From NCBI GenBank assembly GCA_943350395.1, contig CALRAD010000002.1:123803-187802 (forward strand): DNA of 64,000 nt. The letters are read 5' to 3'. The notes beneath the pieces were generated by a model, which worked only from the letters and a program-made list of their open reading frames with translations, did not search any database and was not told the origin of the DNA. Source of the DNA: Candidatus Peribacteria bacterium. GTDB taxonomy: Bacteria; Patescibacteriota; Gracilibacteria; Peribacterales; Peribacteraceae. Made by a program: the position numbers and the translations under genes. Positions 47,931-55,852 of the stretch are shown in pieces (the stretch's first letter is position 1; each line of letters begins with the position of its first letter).

Positions 47931-49871
47931 ATGCAGAGCGTCCTCGTCTCCACCGATTCGATGCTCGAAAGGCTCCAAAAAGCCCTTCCAACACTTGATG
48001 CCGAACGTACGAAGAAAGCGCTTCGGTACGCACACGACGTCTACGGAGATCGTCCGTATATGCTGATGCGGGATCGGACGCTTCTCGAGCACGCCGTCAC
48101 GATTGCAGAGCAGCTCGTTGAATTTTGCCCCGACAACGATGCGGTGATCGCCTGCATTCTCCAGCACACGCTCAAGTTTCCAGATCATGCGCTTGGTCAT
48201 CTTGCGGAGGAATTCGGTCGCAATGTGCGCGATATGGTGAGTCGTATTCACCTTTTGTCGCACCTGAGTACCAGCGACTGGAGGAAGTCCGTCGATGACA
48301 TGAAGATCATGCTTGTCTCGGTTTCGGATGACATACGCATTCTTCTGATTGCGCTCACCATCGCCTGTGACGGTATCCGGCATATCAAGGAAGTAAAGCC
48401 GGAGTATCGTACTCGTTTATGCCGTCAATCACTCCAACTCTTCGCACCTGTTGCCGCGAGGCTTGGCATTTATGCCATCAAGTACAGACTTGAGCGTGAT
48501 GCGTTCCCCGAGTGTTACCCGACGGATGCCACTCACATCGGTGAGCAACTGGAAGATCTTCACAAGGAACACGGTGATTTTCTGCCGAAAACGATGGAGA
48601 GTCTAAGACGTTTTCTTTCCGGCGAATGCATCGAAACCGAGCTGATGGCGCGTGAAAAACAGCCCTACAGCATTTTCCAGAAAATGCACGTGAAGAGTAT
48701 CACGGGTCTCACGAAGATCACCGATCTCTTCGCCATCCGCGTGATTGTGCCGACCGTTGCCGACTGTTATCAGGTACTCGGACTTTTGCATCGCATTGGC
48801 ACGCCGATCTCCCATCGGTTTAAAGATTACATATCGTTTCCGAAGCCCAACGGGTATCAGAGTTTGCACACGAGCTTGATGGGTCTTCCCGATGCGCCGA
48901 AGAACGTCATTGTCGAGATCCAGATTCGCACGCGCGAAATGCACCGAGAAGCCGAGTACGGCGTTGCGTCACACTGGCTCTATAAGGAAGACGGCAAGAG
49001 CGGCATCGTCATTCAGAGTGCCGCAAGCCAATTCCACATGACGGACGTAATCCTGCGTCAGCAGAGTGTGGGATCCGTCGTGCAGGTTGGTGAGAAGGCG
49101 CAGAGCCGTCTCGTGAATGACATCTACGTTCTCACGCCGCGAGGAGACATTATCGAGCTGCCCGATTCTGCAACGCCGCTCGACTTCGCCTTCATGCTCC
49201 ATACCGATCTCGGTCTTCGGTTCAAGGCGGCGAGAGTGAACGGACACATCGTGCCACTGTCTCATAAGTTGGAGAACGGCGACGTGATCGAGATCCAGAC
49301 GCACAAGTATCCCCGTCCGTCACTCCAGTGGACCCAGGAACTGGTGACGCCGTCAGCGCGAGCGAAACTCAAGGCGTATTTTTTCTCGCATAACCGCGCG
49401 CAGTTTCTGGAGAAGGGAAGAGAGAGTGTAAACGCGGAACTGATGACCAGAGGAGTATCGGTTCTCGACAACGATTACACGGCAATCGCTACGTTTGACG
49501 GCAAAAGCTTGAGCGTAAAGCAGCGTGAGGATCTCCTTGTGAAAGTCGGCATGGGCTCGGTGAAGACATCATCCATTCTCCGGCATTTGCCGATGCGAGT
49601 GCCAAAAAAACAGAATGCAACACCGATAAAATCCGCCAAGAGTCAGGCTGCGAAGCAGAAACTGCAGAAAGAACTCGTATTGTTCGAAGATAAAAACTTG
49701 CAGATGCCGTATCGCTTCGCAAAGTGTTGCTCGGTCGACACCGCCAGTCCAAAGCCTAAAGATATTCTCGGCATTGTGACAAGAGTCGGTATTGTCAGCG
49801 TTCACAAGGAAGGCTGCGGCATGACGAAAGCTGCAAATAGGGAGAGGAAGGTGAAGATGAGGTGGGCGTAG
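47931..49871 (+). CDS. relA: RelA/SpoT-family (p)ppGpp synthetase with degenerate hydrolase domain, TGS domain
   Basis: synthetase 'FKDYISFPKPNGYQSLHTSL', TGS 'IYVLTPRGDIIELPDSATPLDFAFMLHTDLG'. Confidence 0.9.
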   Translation: MQSVLVSTDSMLERLQKALPTLDAERTKKALRYAHDVYGDRPYMLMRDRTLLEHAVTIAEQLVEFCPDNDAVIACILQHTLKFPDHALGHLAEEFGRNVRDMVSRIHLLSHLSTSDWRKSVDDMKIMLVSVSDDIRILLIALTIACDGIRHIKEVKPEYRTRLCRQSLQLFAPVAARLGIYAIKYRLERDAFPECYPTDATHIGEQLEDLHKEHGDFLPKTMESLRRFLSGECIETELMAREKQPYSIFQKMHVKSITGLTKITDLFAIRVIVPTVADCYQVLGLLHRIGTPISHRFKDYISFPKPNGYQSLHTSLMGLPDAPKNVIVEIQIRTREMHREAEYGVASHWLYKEDGKSGIVIQSAASQFHMTDVILRQQSVGSVVQVGEKAQSRLVNDIYVLTPRGDIIELPDSATPLDFAFMLHTDLGLRFKAARVNGHIVPLSHKLENGDVIEIQTHKYPRPSLQWTQELVTPSARAKLKAYFFSHNRAQFLEKGRESVNAELMTRGVSVLDNDYTAIATFDGKSLSVKQREDLLVKVGMGSVKTSSILRHLPMRVPKKQNATPIKSAKSQAAKQKLQKELVLFEDKNLQMPYRFAKCCSVDTASPKPKDILGIVTRVGIVSVHKEGCGMTKAANRERKVKMRWA

Positions 49872-49879
49872 CATTTCAT

Positions 49880-50394
49880 GGCCCTCATCCCCCGGCCCCT
49901 TCTCCATCGGCCAGAGAAGGGGTGACTCAAGTTTTAAGAGCTTTGGAAGCAAGTGTCGCAATTGCTTCTGAGATTCGAGACAGAACGTTTGGTAGGTTTT
50001 GAAATACTTCTTCATTGGTAAAACGTAGAACGCTATATCCATAATCTCTGATTACTTCTGTACGAAATCGATCATAGTCACGTTGTGTTTCATGGATACC
50101 TCCATCTACTTCAACTATCAGCCTGTGCTCTTTACAGAGAAAATCGGCAATGAATTGATCGATGCTTTCCTGTCTCTTCCATTTTGTGCCTGATAATTTC
50201 CTCCCTCGCAATTCCTGCCACAAAATCTTCTCTGCAGGTGTCATATTCTGGCGCAACGCTCGTTTGAACTTCAGTTTATCCAGACGTTGCAGGGATTCCT
50301 TCATATCCATAATCATGATTCTATCAGTCTCCATGTTCTGAAAAGCAGCGCCCCCCTCTCCTGCAGAAGGAGAGGGGAAGGGGGTGAGGGCTGT
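49880..50394 (-). mobile_element. DUF559-bearing element, copy 1, with imperfect terminal inverted repeats
   Basis: left end ggccctcatcccccggccccttctccatcggccagagaaggggtgact; right end (rc) tacagccctcacccccttcccctctccttctgcaggagaggggggcgc; single internal ORF. Confidence 0.7.
49927..50304 (-). CDS. DUF559 domain protein (Vsr/restriction-endonuclease-like fold)
   Basis: 'FKRALRQNMTPAEKILWQELRGRKLSGTKWKRQESIDQFIADFLCKEHRLIVEVDGGIHETQRDYDRFRTEVIRDYGYSVLRFTNEEV'; start at MKESLQ. Confidence 0.88.
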   Translation of the reverse strand: MKESLQRLDKLKFKRALRQNMTPAEKILWQELRGRKLSGTKWKRQESIDQFIADFLCKEHRLIVEVDGGIHETQRDYDRFRTEVIRDYGYSVLRFTNEEVFQNLPNVLSRISEAIATLASKALKT

Positions 50395-50452
50395 ATTTGT
50401 GAAGAGAAATCCCAAAACACGCGCGAAGCATCGCGCTCCCGTTGTTTTATGT

Positions 50453-51745
50453 TTATGCAGTCTTCTCCTCCCCAATCAATCCCTCAACCAGCTTCTGCAT
50501 CGTCTTCTCCCATTTAATGCGCTCGTACGCACTGCCTCCTTCTTTCTGGTCCGCCTCCGAGAGGGGATGACCGTGTTCTTTGGCATGCGTGATCTCGGCT
50601 TTCATCGCGAGATGAACTTCGGTCGGATCGACCGTGATCTTCTTCGCTTCTGCGAGAGCCTGCATTCCGAAGCGGAGAATGATTCTGCTCTGGGCAATCT
50701 CTTTCATTTCATCGAGCACGGCTTTCTGATCTTTGTTCGTCGCCTTCAGCCAGTCTTCGACGGTGGTGTTCTGGCGCTTCAATCGTTCCTGCAGATCGAT
50801 CACCATTTCCTGGACCTCGGCGTCGATCAGTTCCGGAGCGAGTTCGATCTTCGTTGCTGCTTTCACTTTCTCGTACAGTTCTTCCTCACGTCTCTTCATC
50901 TCTTGGCTTTTCTTCTGGTTCGTCAGCATTTGCCCGACTTCCGTGCGGAAAGCTTCCGGTGTACGGTCGGCGCCGAGACGCGACTTGATGTACTCCGACG
51001 TGAGCTCCGGGAGTTTCACTTCGGCGACTTCCGTCGCATCAAGATCGATCGTCAATTTCTTTCCTTGAATGACGGGAATGCCATGGTCTTTCGGGAATTC
51101 GACATCCACTGACTTCTTCTCTCCTTTCTTCATGCCAAGAAGATGCGGCTCGAGTTCTGAAAGTAAATCTTCACTTCCGAGGATCACCGCATATCGACCG
51201 ACGGTCAGCTCGTCGACTTGCTTGCCGGCTTTGTCTTTTGCGGCCAGCTTGAGTGTTACGCTGTCTCCAATCTTCGCCTCGCGGGTGACCGGTGTTTCGA
51301 CTTTGTCTTGGATCAGGAGTTTTTTAATAAATTCTTCGATGTCTTTCGGAGACGATTCGGGAATAACGTTCTTCTCGACTTTGATGCTCTCAGGTTTCTT
51401 CATCTCGGCAGTCGGCCTTTCGACGAAGACGATGCTGATCGTGAGAGGCTCGAGAGATACCACGCTTGCAGCAGGACGGATGATTGGTTTTGCGTTGCTC
51501 ACTTTGAAAGCATCTTTCATCACTTCTGGCAGGATCTGCCGGATAGTTTCTTCTGTGACTTGCTCCTGCGTTACGTGCTCACGCACAAGATTTGCCGGAG
51601 CCATACCCTCTCTGAAACCTTTGATTTTGATGCGATGAGCCAGTGCCTTGAGAGCGAGTTCTTCCGCCGCCCTTTTTGCCGTATCCGAAACAACGGTGGT
51701 TGTTTTGATCCGGAACTGCTTCAGTTTCTCAACCGTGGTTTGCAT
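50453..51745 (-). CDS. tig: trigger factor
   Basis: N-terminal ribosome-binding-like domain, FKBP-like 'AKIGDSVTLKLAAKDKAGKQVDELTVGRYAVILGSEDLLSELEPHLLGMKKGEKKSVDVEFPKDHG', helical C-terminus. Confidence 0.9.
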   Translation of the reverse strand: MQTTVEKLKQFRIKTTTVVSDTAKRAAEELALKALAHRIKIKGFREGMAPANLVREHVTQEQVTEETIRQILPEVMKDAFKVSNAKPIIRPAASVVSLEPLTISIVFVERPTAEMKKPESIKVEKNVIPESSPKDIEEFIKKLLIQDKVETPVTREAKIGDSVTLKLAAKDKAGKQVDELTVGRYAVILGSEDLLSELEPHLLGMKKGEKKSVDVEFPKDHGIPVIQGKKLTIDLDATEVAEVKLPELTSEYIKSRLGADRTPEAFRTEVGQMLTNQKKSQEMKRREEELYEKVKAATKIELAPELIDAEVQEMVIDLQERLKRQNTTVEDWLKATNKDQKAVLDEMKEIAQSRIILRFGMQALAEAKKITVDPTEVHLAMKAEITHAKEHGHPLSEADQKEGGSAYERIKWEKTMQKLVEGLIGEEKTA

Positions 51746-51768
51746 GGGGAGAGGTGGAGTGTGTACGT

Positions 51769-52671
51769 TTATCCGTGGTGTTCTTTCTTATTCCAGTACA
51801 CCAACAGCGGGGTTGCGACGAAGATTGACGAATACGTTCCGAGGAGGATGCCGACGATCAACGTGAGAACAAACCACTGGATGCTGGCACTGCCGAGGAA
51901 GAAGAGCGAGAAAAGCATGATGAGCGTAGACCCTGAGGTGTAGCACGAGCGCTTCCACGTCTGGTTGACGGCTTTGTTCGACGTCACGGCAAAACTTTCT
52001 TTGCGTTCCTGAACAAAGAGGTTGTCTCGAATACGGTCGAAGATGATGATGGTGTCATTGACCGAGTAGCCGAGAATTGTGAGGAGTGCCGTCACGAAGA
52101 GCGTGTCGACTTCGAAGTTCGTGTAATAACTGAGGATCACGAACACGCCGACCGTGACCATGACGTCATGCAAGAGTGTGAGTACCGCGACCATGCCGAA
52201 TTTCCACGGACTGTAACGGCGGGGGATTTTTCGGAATGCAAATGCGAGGTAGACGATGATGCCGAGCGAGGCGACGATGAGGGAATACATTGCGCGGATC
52301 TTGAGGGTTTCACCGACGGTGGGTCCGATCGTCGTATACTGCACTTCTTCGAATGATCCAAGCTTGGAGGCGAGATGCGCGAGGAGTGCTCTGTGCTCTG
52401 CGTCGTCGATGCCCTTCAGTCTCACGAGAAAGTCTCCGCTCTGCATTTTGTTCACTGTGGGACTCAGTTCGCCGTCGTGATACGACTGGACTGCTGAGAG
52501 TACCGAGTCTGCGGTCGCAGATTCCGATGCCACGTGCAGTTGCATGCGCGTGCCACCCGTGAATTCGATACTGAGCTTCGGACCCGGCACAAAGACGAGC
52601 ACGATCGAGATGGCCGTGAGCGTGGCCGAGAGAATGAAGAAGTACTTTGCGGGCTTGAGAAAATCTGTCAT
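51769..52671 (-). CDS. secF: protein translocase subunit SecF
   Basis: 'LSIEFTGGTRMQLHV...IGPTVGETLKIRAMYSLIVASLGIIVYLAFAFR...GYSVNDTIIIFDRIRDNL...FLGSASIQWFVLTLIVGILLGTYSSIFVATPLLV'. Confidence 0.93.
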   Translation of the reverse strand: MTDFLKPAKYFFILSATLTAISIVLVFVPGPKLSIEFTGGTRMQLHVASESATADSVLSAVQSYHDGELSPTVNKMQSGDFLVRLKGIDDAEHRALLAHLASKLGSFEEVQYTTIGPTVGETLKIRAMYSLIVASLGIIVYLAFAFRKIPRRYSPWKFGMVAVLTLLHDVMVTVGVFVILSYYTNFEVDTLFVTALLTILGYSVNDTIIIFDRIRDNLFVQERKESFAVTSNKAVNQTWKRSCYTSGSTLIMLFSLFFLGSASIQWFVLTLIVGILLGTYSSIFVATPLLVYWNKKEHHG

Positions 52672-52715
52672 GCGCAAGCGAGGGTAGCGGGAACTGCGGA
52701 TGGTTTCCAGAGCAT

Positions 52716-54092
52716 CTAGGGAGCCATCCGAAGCCGCACGTTCACGGCCTCTCTCCCATCTTCGGCTTCCAGCGTGAAAGTACCGACTGTGGAACCGAAG
52801 AGAGACTCTAGAAGCGATGTTTCATTTTCTGTGAGGAAGGCGCCTTCGAGGCTTCGGATGAGCCACCGTATGTCGATCACGGCGTTCATCAGACCTCTAG
52901 CGGCGGAATTCAGTTGGCGCTCGTTTTGCATCGCTTGTCTCAGCATTTCTTTGCCATTGCTCAAGAGAACGGTTTTTCCTTTGGCGGCGACCATGAATGG
53001 ATGACTGCTCCCAGAACCGCTTGGCACTTCCCATTCATTCATTTCCTGCATCAGCGCTTCTTTCGGAGCTGCCGTGACGTCGGTGCGACTGTCACCATGT
53101 AGAAATACCTGTGAGCGGATGACGGCCGGTGTCGCAGCGGAGCGGACGCTTTGCATCCACGGCTTCAATGCTTCCGCACTCTGCGCAATGCCTTCAATCA
53201 GAAAGTGCGCTTCATTCGGTTCTCCTGCGATCATCACTTGTCCGCCGTTTCCGAAGAGATCCTTCAGCGCAAGCTTCAGGTCCGTTCGGTTCGTTATCTG
53301 CTCCAGTTTTTTTCGAAGAATGCCTTCGATGCCTTCAAACAGGTTTGGATTTTTTGTGCGTAACGTGCGATCGAGCAACTCCCAGAATGCAGGCGGATCG
53401 CCGAGGGTGAATGTGAAGAGAGGGGCAGTGAAGTGCTCAGGCAGCGGGAGCAGAGGCTTGTTGGCGGTGAAGAGAGACCGTTGTTTTTTCTCCAGTATCC
53501 ACTGCCACCCGTTTGTATCTTGGAGAGAGAGCAGAGACGAGAACGGATCGAGTACTGCACCGAGCAGACCGGAGCCGGAGGAGGTGAGAGCCGGAACGTT
53601 TCGAAGACTCACGTACAGAATTCCTTTACCACCCTCTTTCTCATGGGTGCGGAAAAACGGCGCGGCACCGAGTGACATCTTAATCTGCCTGATCGGGAGG
53701 AAGAGAGACGTTCCGCTTCGAGAGGTCATCACTGTTTCTTCCTGATTCCGAAGATGCACCGAGAGCGCCCATTCCGGCTGTGTATTCGAGTCATGCTGCA
53801 GAAGCGCGTATTCGTACGAAGTTCCTTCCGGTAGTTTCAGAAAATCTATTGCAGTGTTCTTTTCTTCAAAAGCCGCATTCACGGTTTGTATAGATGCTTT
53901 CAGACTTGCACTGTTGCTTGTTCGTACGAATGCAAGCGTTTGCTTTGCATCGATGCGGTACGCGAGACTTAGGGTCTCCGGTCCGACGGCCCTTATAGCG
54001 AGCCCGACCCAGATGATGGAGACGGTCGCGATGATCAGACCGATGCTTGCGATGATTGCTGAGCGCTGCCAGTGAGGATGGGAATCGGTCAC
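52716..54092 (-). CDS. hypothetical membrane-anchored protein
   Basis: 459 aa from GTG 54092; N-terminal TM 'SAIIASIGLIIATVSIIWVGLAI'; ORF-track start at 54149 lies inside the adjacent palindromic repeat. Confidence 0.65.
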   Translation of the reverse strand: MTDSHPHWQRSAIIASIGLIIATVSIIWVGLAIRAVGPETLSLAYRIDAKQTLAFVRTSNSASLKASIQTVNAAFEEKNTAIDFLKLPEGTSYEYALLQHDSNTQPEWALSVHLRNQEETVMTSRSGTSLFLPIRQIKMSLGAAPFFRTHEKEGGKGILYVSLRNVPALTSSGSGLLGAVLDPFSSLLSLQDTNGWQWILEKKQRSLFTANKPLLPLPEHFTAPLFTFTLGDPPAFWELLDRTLRTKNPNLFEGIEGILRKKLEQITNRTDLKLALKDLFGNGGQVMIAGEPNEAHFLIEGIAQSAEALKPWMQSVRSAATPAVIRSQVFLHGDSRTDVTAAPKEALMQEMNEWEVPSGSGSSHPFMVAAKGKTVLLSNGKEMLRQAMQNERQLNSAARGLMNAVIDIRWLIRSLEGAFLTENETSLLESLFGSTVGTFTLEAEDGREAVNVRLRMAP

Positions 54093-54107
54093 GAGAGAGA
54101 TGATAGC

Positions 54108-54213
54108 ACCCCCACCCCTAACCCCTCCCCCGAAGGGGGAGGGGAACAAGCTGCTACTCTTGAAACAGAGCTTCCTTCCCCCCCCCCTCGGGGGAAGGAT
54201 TGAGGATGGGGGT
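54108..54213. mobile_element. 106-bp ORF-less palindromic element (MITE-like), same family as the DUF559 elements
   Basis: ends acccccacccctaacccctccccc ... gggggaaggattgaggatgggggt (inverted); two hairpins. Confidence 0.7.
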
Positions 54214-54335
54214 CGTTCAGGAATGACAACATTATTGGCTTCAGCAGGTAAAATTCATGATTTTCTGTTGAATACTATATTTGTTCAAATAAAACATTTT
54301 ACTATTTTTTCCAGTACATCTTCTTGTGCAAATTC

Positions 54336-54632
54336 TTAGGGTGAGTACAATGACATGATTTCTTCAAACGAGAAATCTTCATACCAAGACAAACAGTCAA
54401 AAGGCTCCGGAGCCACCACATCAATAAGTTCCTTCACATCATCGCTCGAAATCGTAGAGAGGACTGCGGCCGCAGTCTCTGTGATCGCTGTCCTCTCTGC
54501 TCTGTTATGTCGCCCCTTCATTAGAGTGAGTTTGACGGGGTGCGCCCCCTTTCTCCCCAGTGTTCTCCCGGAGCCTTTGGCACCGCGTGACGAACCGGTA
54601 CGGGGACTTCGTCTGGTCACGAGGAGAAACAA
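54336..54632 (-). CDS. hypothetical protein
   Basis: 98 aa ORF; only the C-terminal ~60 aa look protein-like (AERTAITETAAAVLSTISSDDVKELIDVVAPEPFDCLSWYEDFSFEEIMSLYSP). Confidence 0.35.
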   Translation of the reverse strand: MFLLVTRRSPRTGSSRGAKGSGRTLGRKGAHPVKLTLMKGRHNRAERTAITETAAAVLSTISSDDVKELIDVVAPEPFDCLSWYEDFSFEEIMSLYSP

Positions 54633-54747
54633 GAGACCACAGCAAGGCAGAGTTTCGGGCTCCTCCCCATGTAGACCCTCCGCACGAAGGCTCAGTGAAA
54701 GTTTCTACCCATTCATTCATTGATAGCCGAGGAGGCGAATACAAACA

Positions 54748-54776
54748 CAAAAAGGCCGGAAACGGTCTTTTTGTTT
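54748..54776 (+). terminator. terminator-like hairpin
   Basis: AAAAAGGCCGGAAACGGTCTTTTTGTTT. Confidence 0.6.
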
Positions 54777-54970
54777 ATGGAGCGAAAATAGCTCCTCTTC
54801 AACTACAGCCCTCACTCTGTCGCTTCGGCGACATCTCTCTCCGGCGTTCCGGAGAGAGAAATGTCCGTAATCAAAGTTTGTGATCTGTGAAGCAGAGCTT
54901 CCTTCTCCGGATCGCAGGAGAAGGATTGAGGATGAGGGCTGTATGTCGCTTGTGGTCTTTTTGTTTATGG
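54764..54970. repeat. 17-bp perfect direct repeats (54764-54780 and 54954-54970) flanking the 140-bp element
   Basis: ggtctttttgtttatgg at both positions. Confidence 0.85.
54804..54943. mobile_element. 140-bp ORF-less palindromic element (MITE-like), same family as the DUF559 elements
   Basis: inverted ends tacagccctca ... tgagggctgta; right half cagagcttccttctccggatcgcaggagaaggattgaggatgaggg. Confidence 0.7.
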
Positions 54971-54998
54971 GTGAGATTCGGAATAAAGTTGAGATGCT

Positions 54999-55304
54999 AT
55001 GAATAAATGGAATATCCCAAGCTGGCTAGAAAAGGAGGTCAGAAATAGAGACAAGCACTGCATTTACTGCGGTGTCCTATTCGTTCAAAGCAACGCATCT
55101 CGAAAATCTATGCCTACATGGGAGCACATTATTAACGATGCTACTATTGTGAATACAGACAACATTGCTCTTTGCTGCTGTTCCTGTAACGCAAGCAAGG
55201 GTGCGAAGAGCCTTTCGCTTTGGTTATATTCAAATTATTGCATAAGAAAAAATATCACAACCGAGACTGTTGCTGATGTTGCGAAACGAGCGCTTACTCA
55301 TTGA
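54999..55304 (+). CDS. HNH endonuclease
   Basis: 'CIYCGVLF...PTWEHIINDATIVNTDNIALCCCSCNASKGAKSLSLWL'. Confidence 0.78.
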   Translation: MNKWNIPSWLEKEVRNRDKHCIYCGVLFVQSNASRKSMPTWEHIINDATIVNTDNIALCCCSCNASKGAKSLSLWLYSNYCIRKNITTETVADVAKRALTH

Positions 55305-55326
55305 GTAAATGAATATTGCCTTGTAT

Positions 55327-55841
55327 CGGTCCTCATCCCCCAGCCCCTTCTCCATCGGCTGGAGAAGGGGTGACTTGAGCTTTTAGGATTTTGGGAGTGA
55401 GAGTGATTTCCTTTGAAATTCTTTCCAAAACTTTTGATAGTTCTTCGAGTACTTCTTTGTTTGTAAATCGAATGACACGGTATTCGTACGCATTGATGAT
55501 CTCCGTGCGTAGTTGGTCATACTCTTGCTGAGTTTCATGAATTCCTCCATCGACTTCAACGATCAATTTGTGTTCTTTACACAGGAAATCGGCGATGAAT
55601 TGTCCAATATTTTCCTGCCTTCGCCATTTTGTTCCCAGTAGCTTTCTGTTGCGCAGTTCTTGCCACAGGATATTTTCTGCAGGAGTCAGATTTCTCCGCA
55701 GATCCCGTTTAAAATGCAGTTTTTCTACATGCCGCAGAGCTTCACTTTTGACCATAACGATGAGTCTACCAGATTCTATTTCAGTGAAACGGGGCTCCCC
55801 CTTCTCCGGCGTACGGAGAAGGGGTCAGGGGATGAGGACCG
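55327..55841 (-). mobile_element. DUF559-bearing element, copy 2, with terminal inverted repeats
   Basis: left end cggtcctcatcccccagccccttctcc; right end (rc) cggtcctcatcccctgaccccttctcc; single internal ORF. Confidence 0.75.
55333..55755 (-). CDS. DUF559 domain protein (Vsr/restriction-endonuclease-like fold)
   Basis: homologous along its length to the copy-1 protein; C-terminus VTPSPADGEGAGG is encoded by the element's end. Confidence 0.88.
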   Translation of the reverse strand: MVKSEALRHVEKLHFKRDLRRNLTPAENILWQELRNRKLLGTKWRRQENIGQFIADFLCKEHKLIVEVDGGIHETQQEYDQLRTEIINAYEYRVIRFTNKEVLEELSKVLERISKEITLTPKILKAQVTPSPADGEGAGG

Positions 55842-55852
55842 TTTGAGAACTA

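Noticed and set aside
54505-54750. Short ORFs on both strands between the two MITE-like units
   Set aside because: Protein sequences look non-biological; region better described as unassigned, possibly RNA.
54530-54780. tmRNA, RNase P RNA or SRP RNA assignment for the ORF-poor region
   Set aside because: Could not find the conserved tag ORF/T-arm, GAGGAAAGUC-type core or GGAAG tetraloop motifs.
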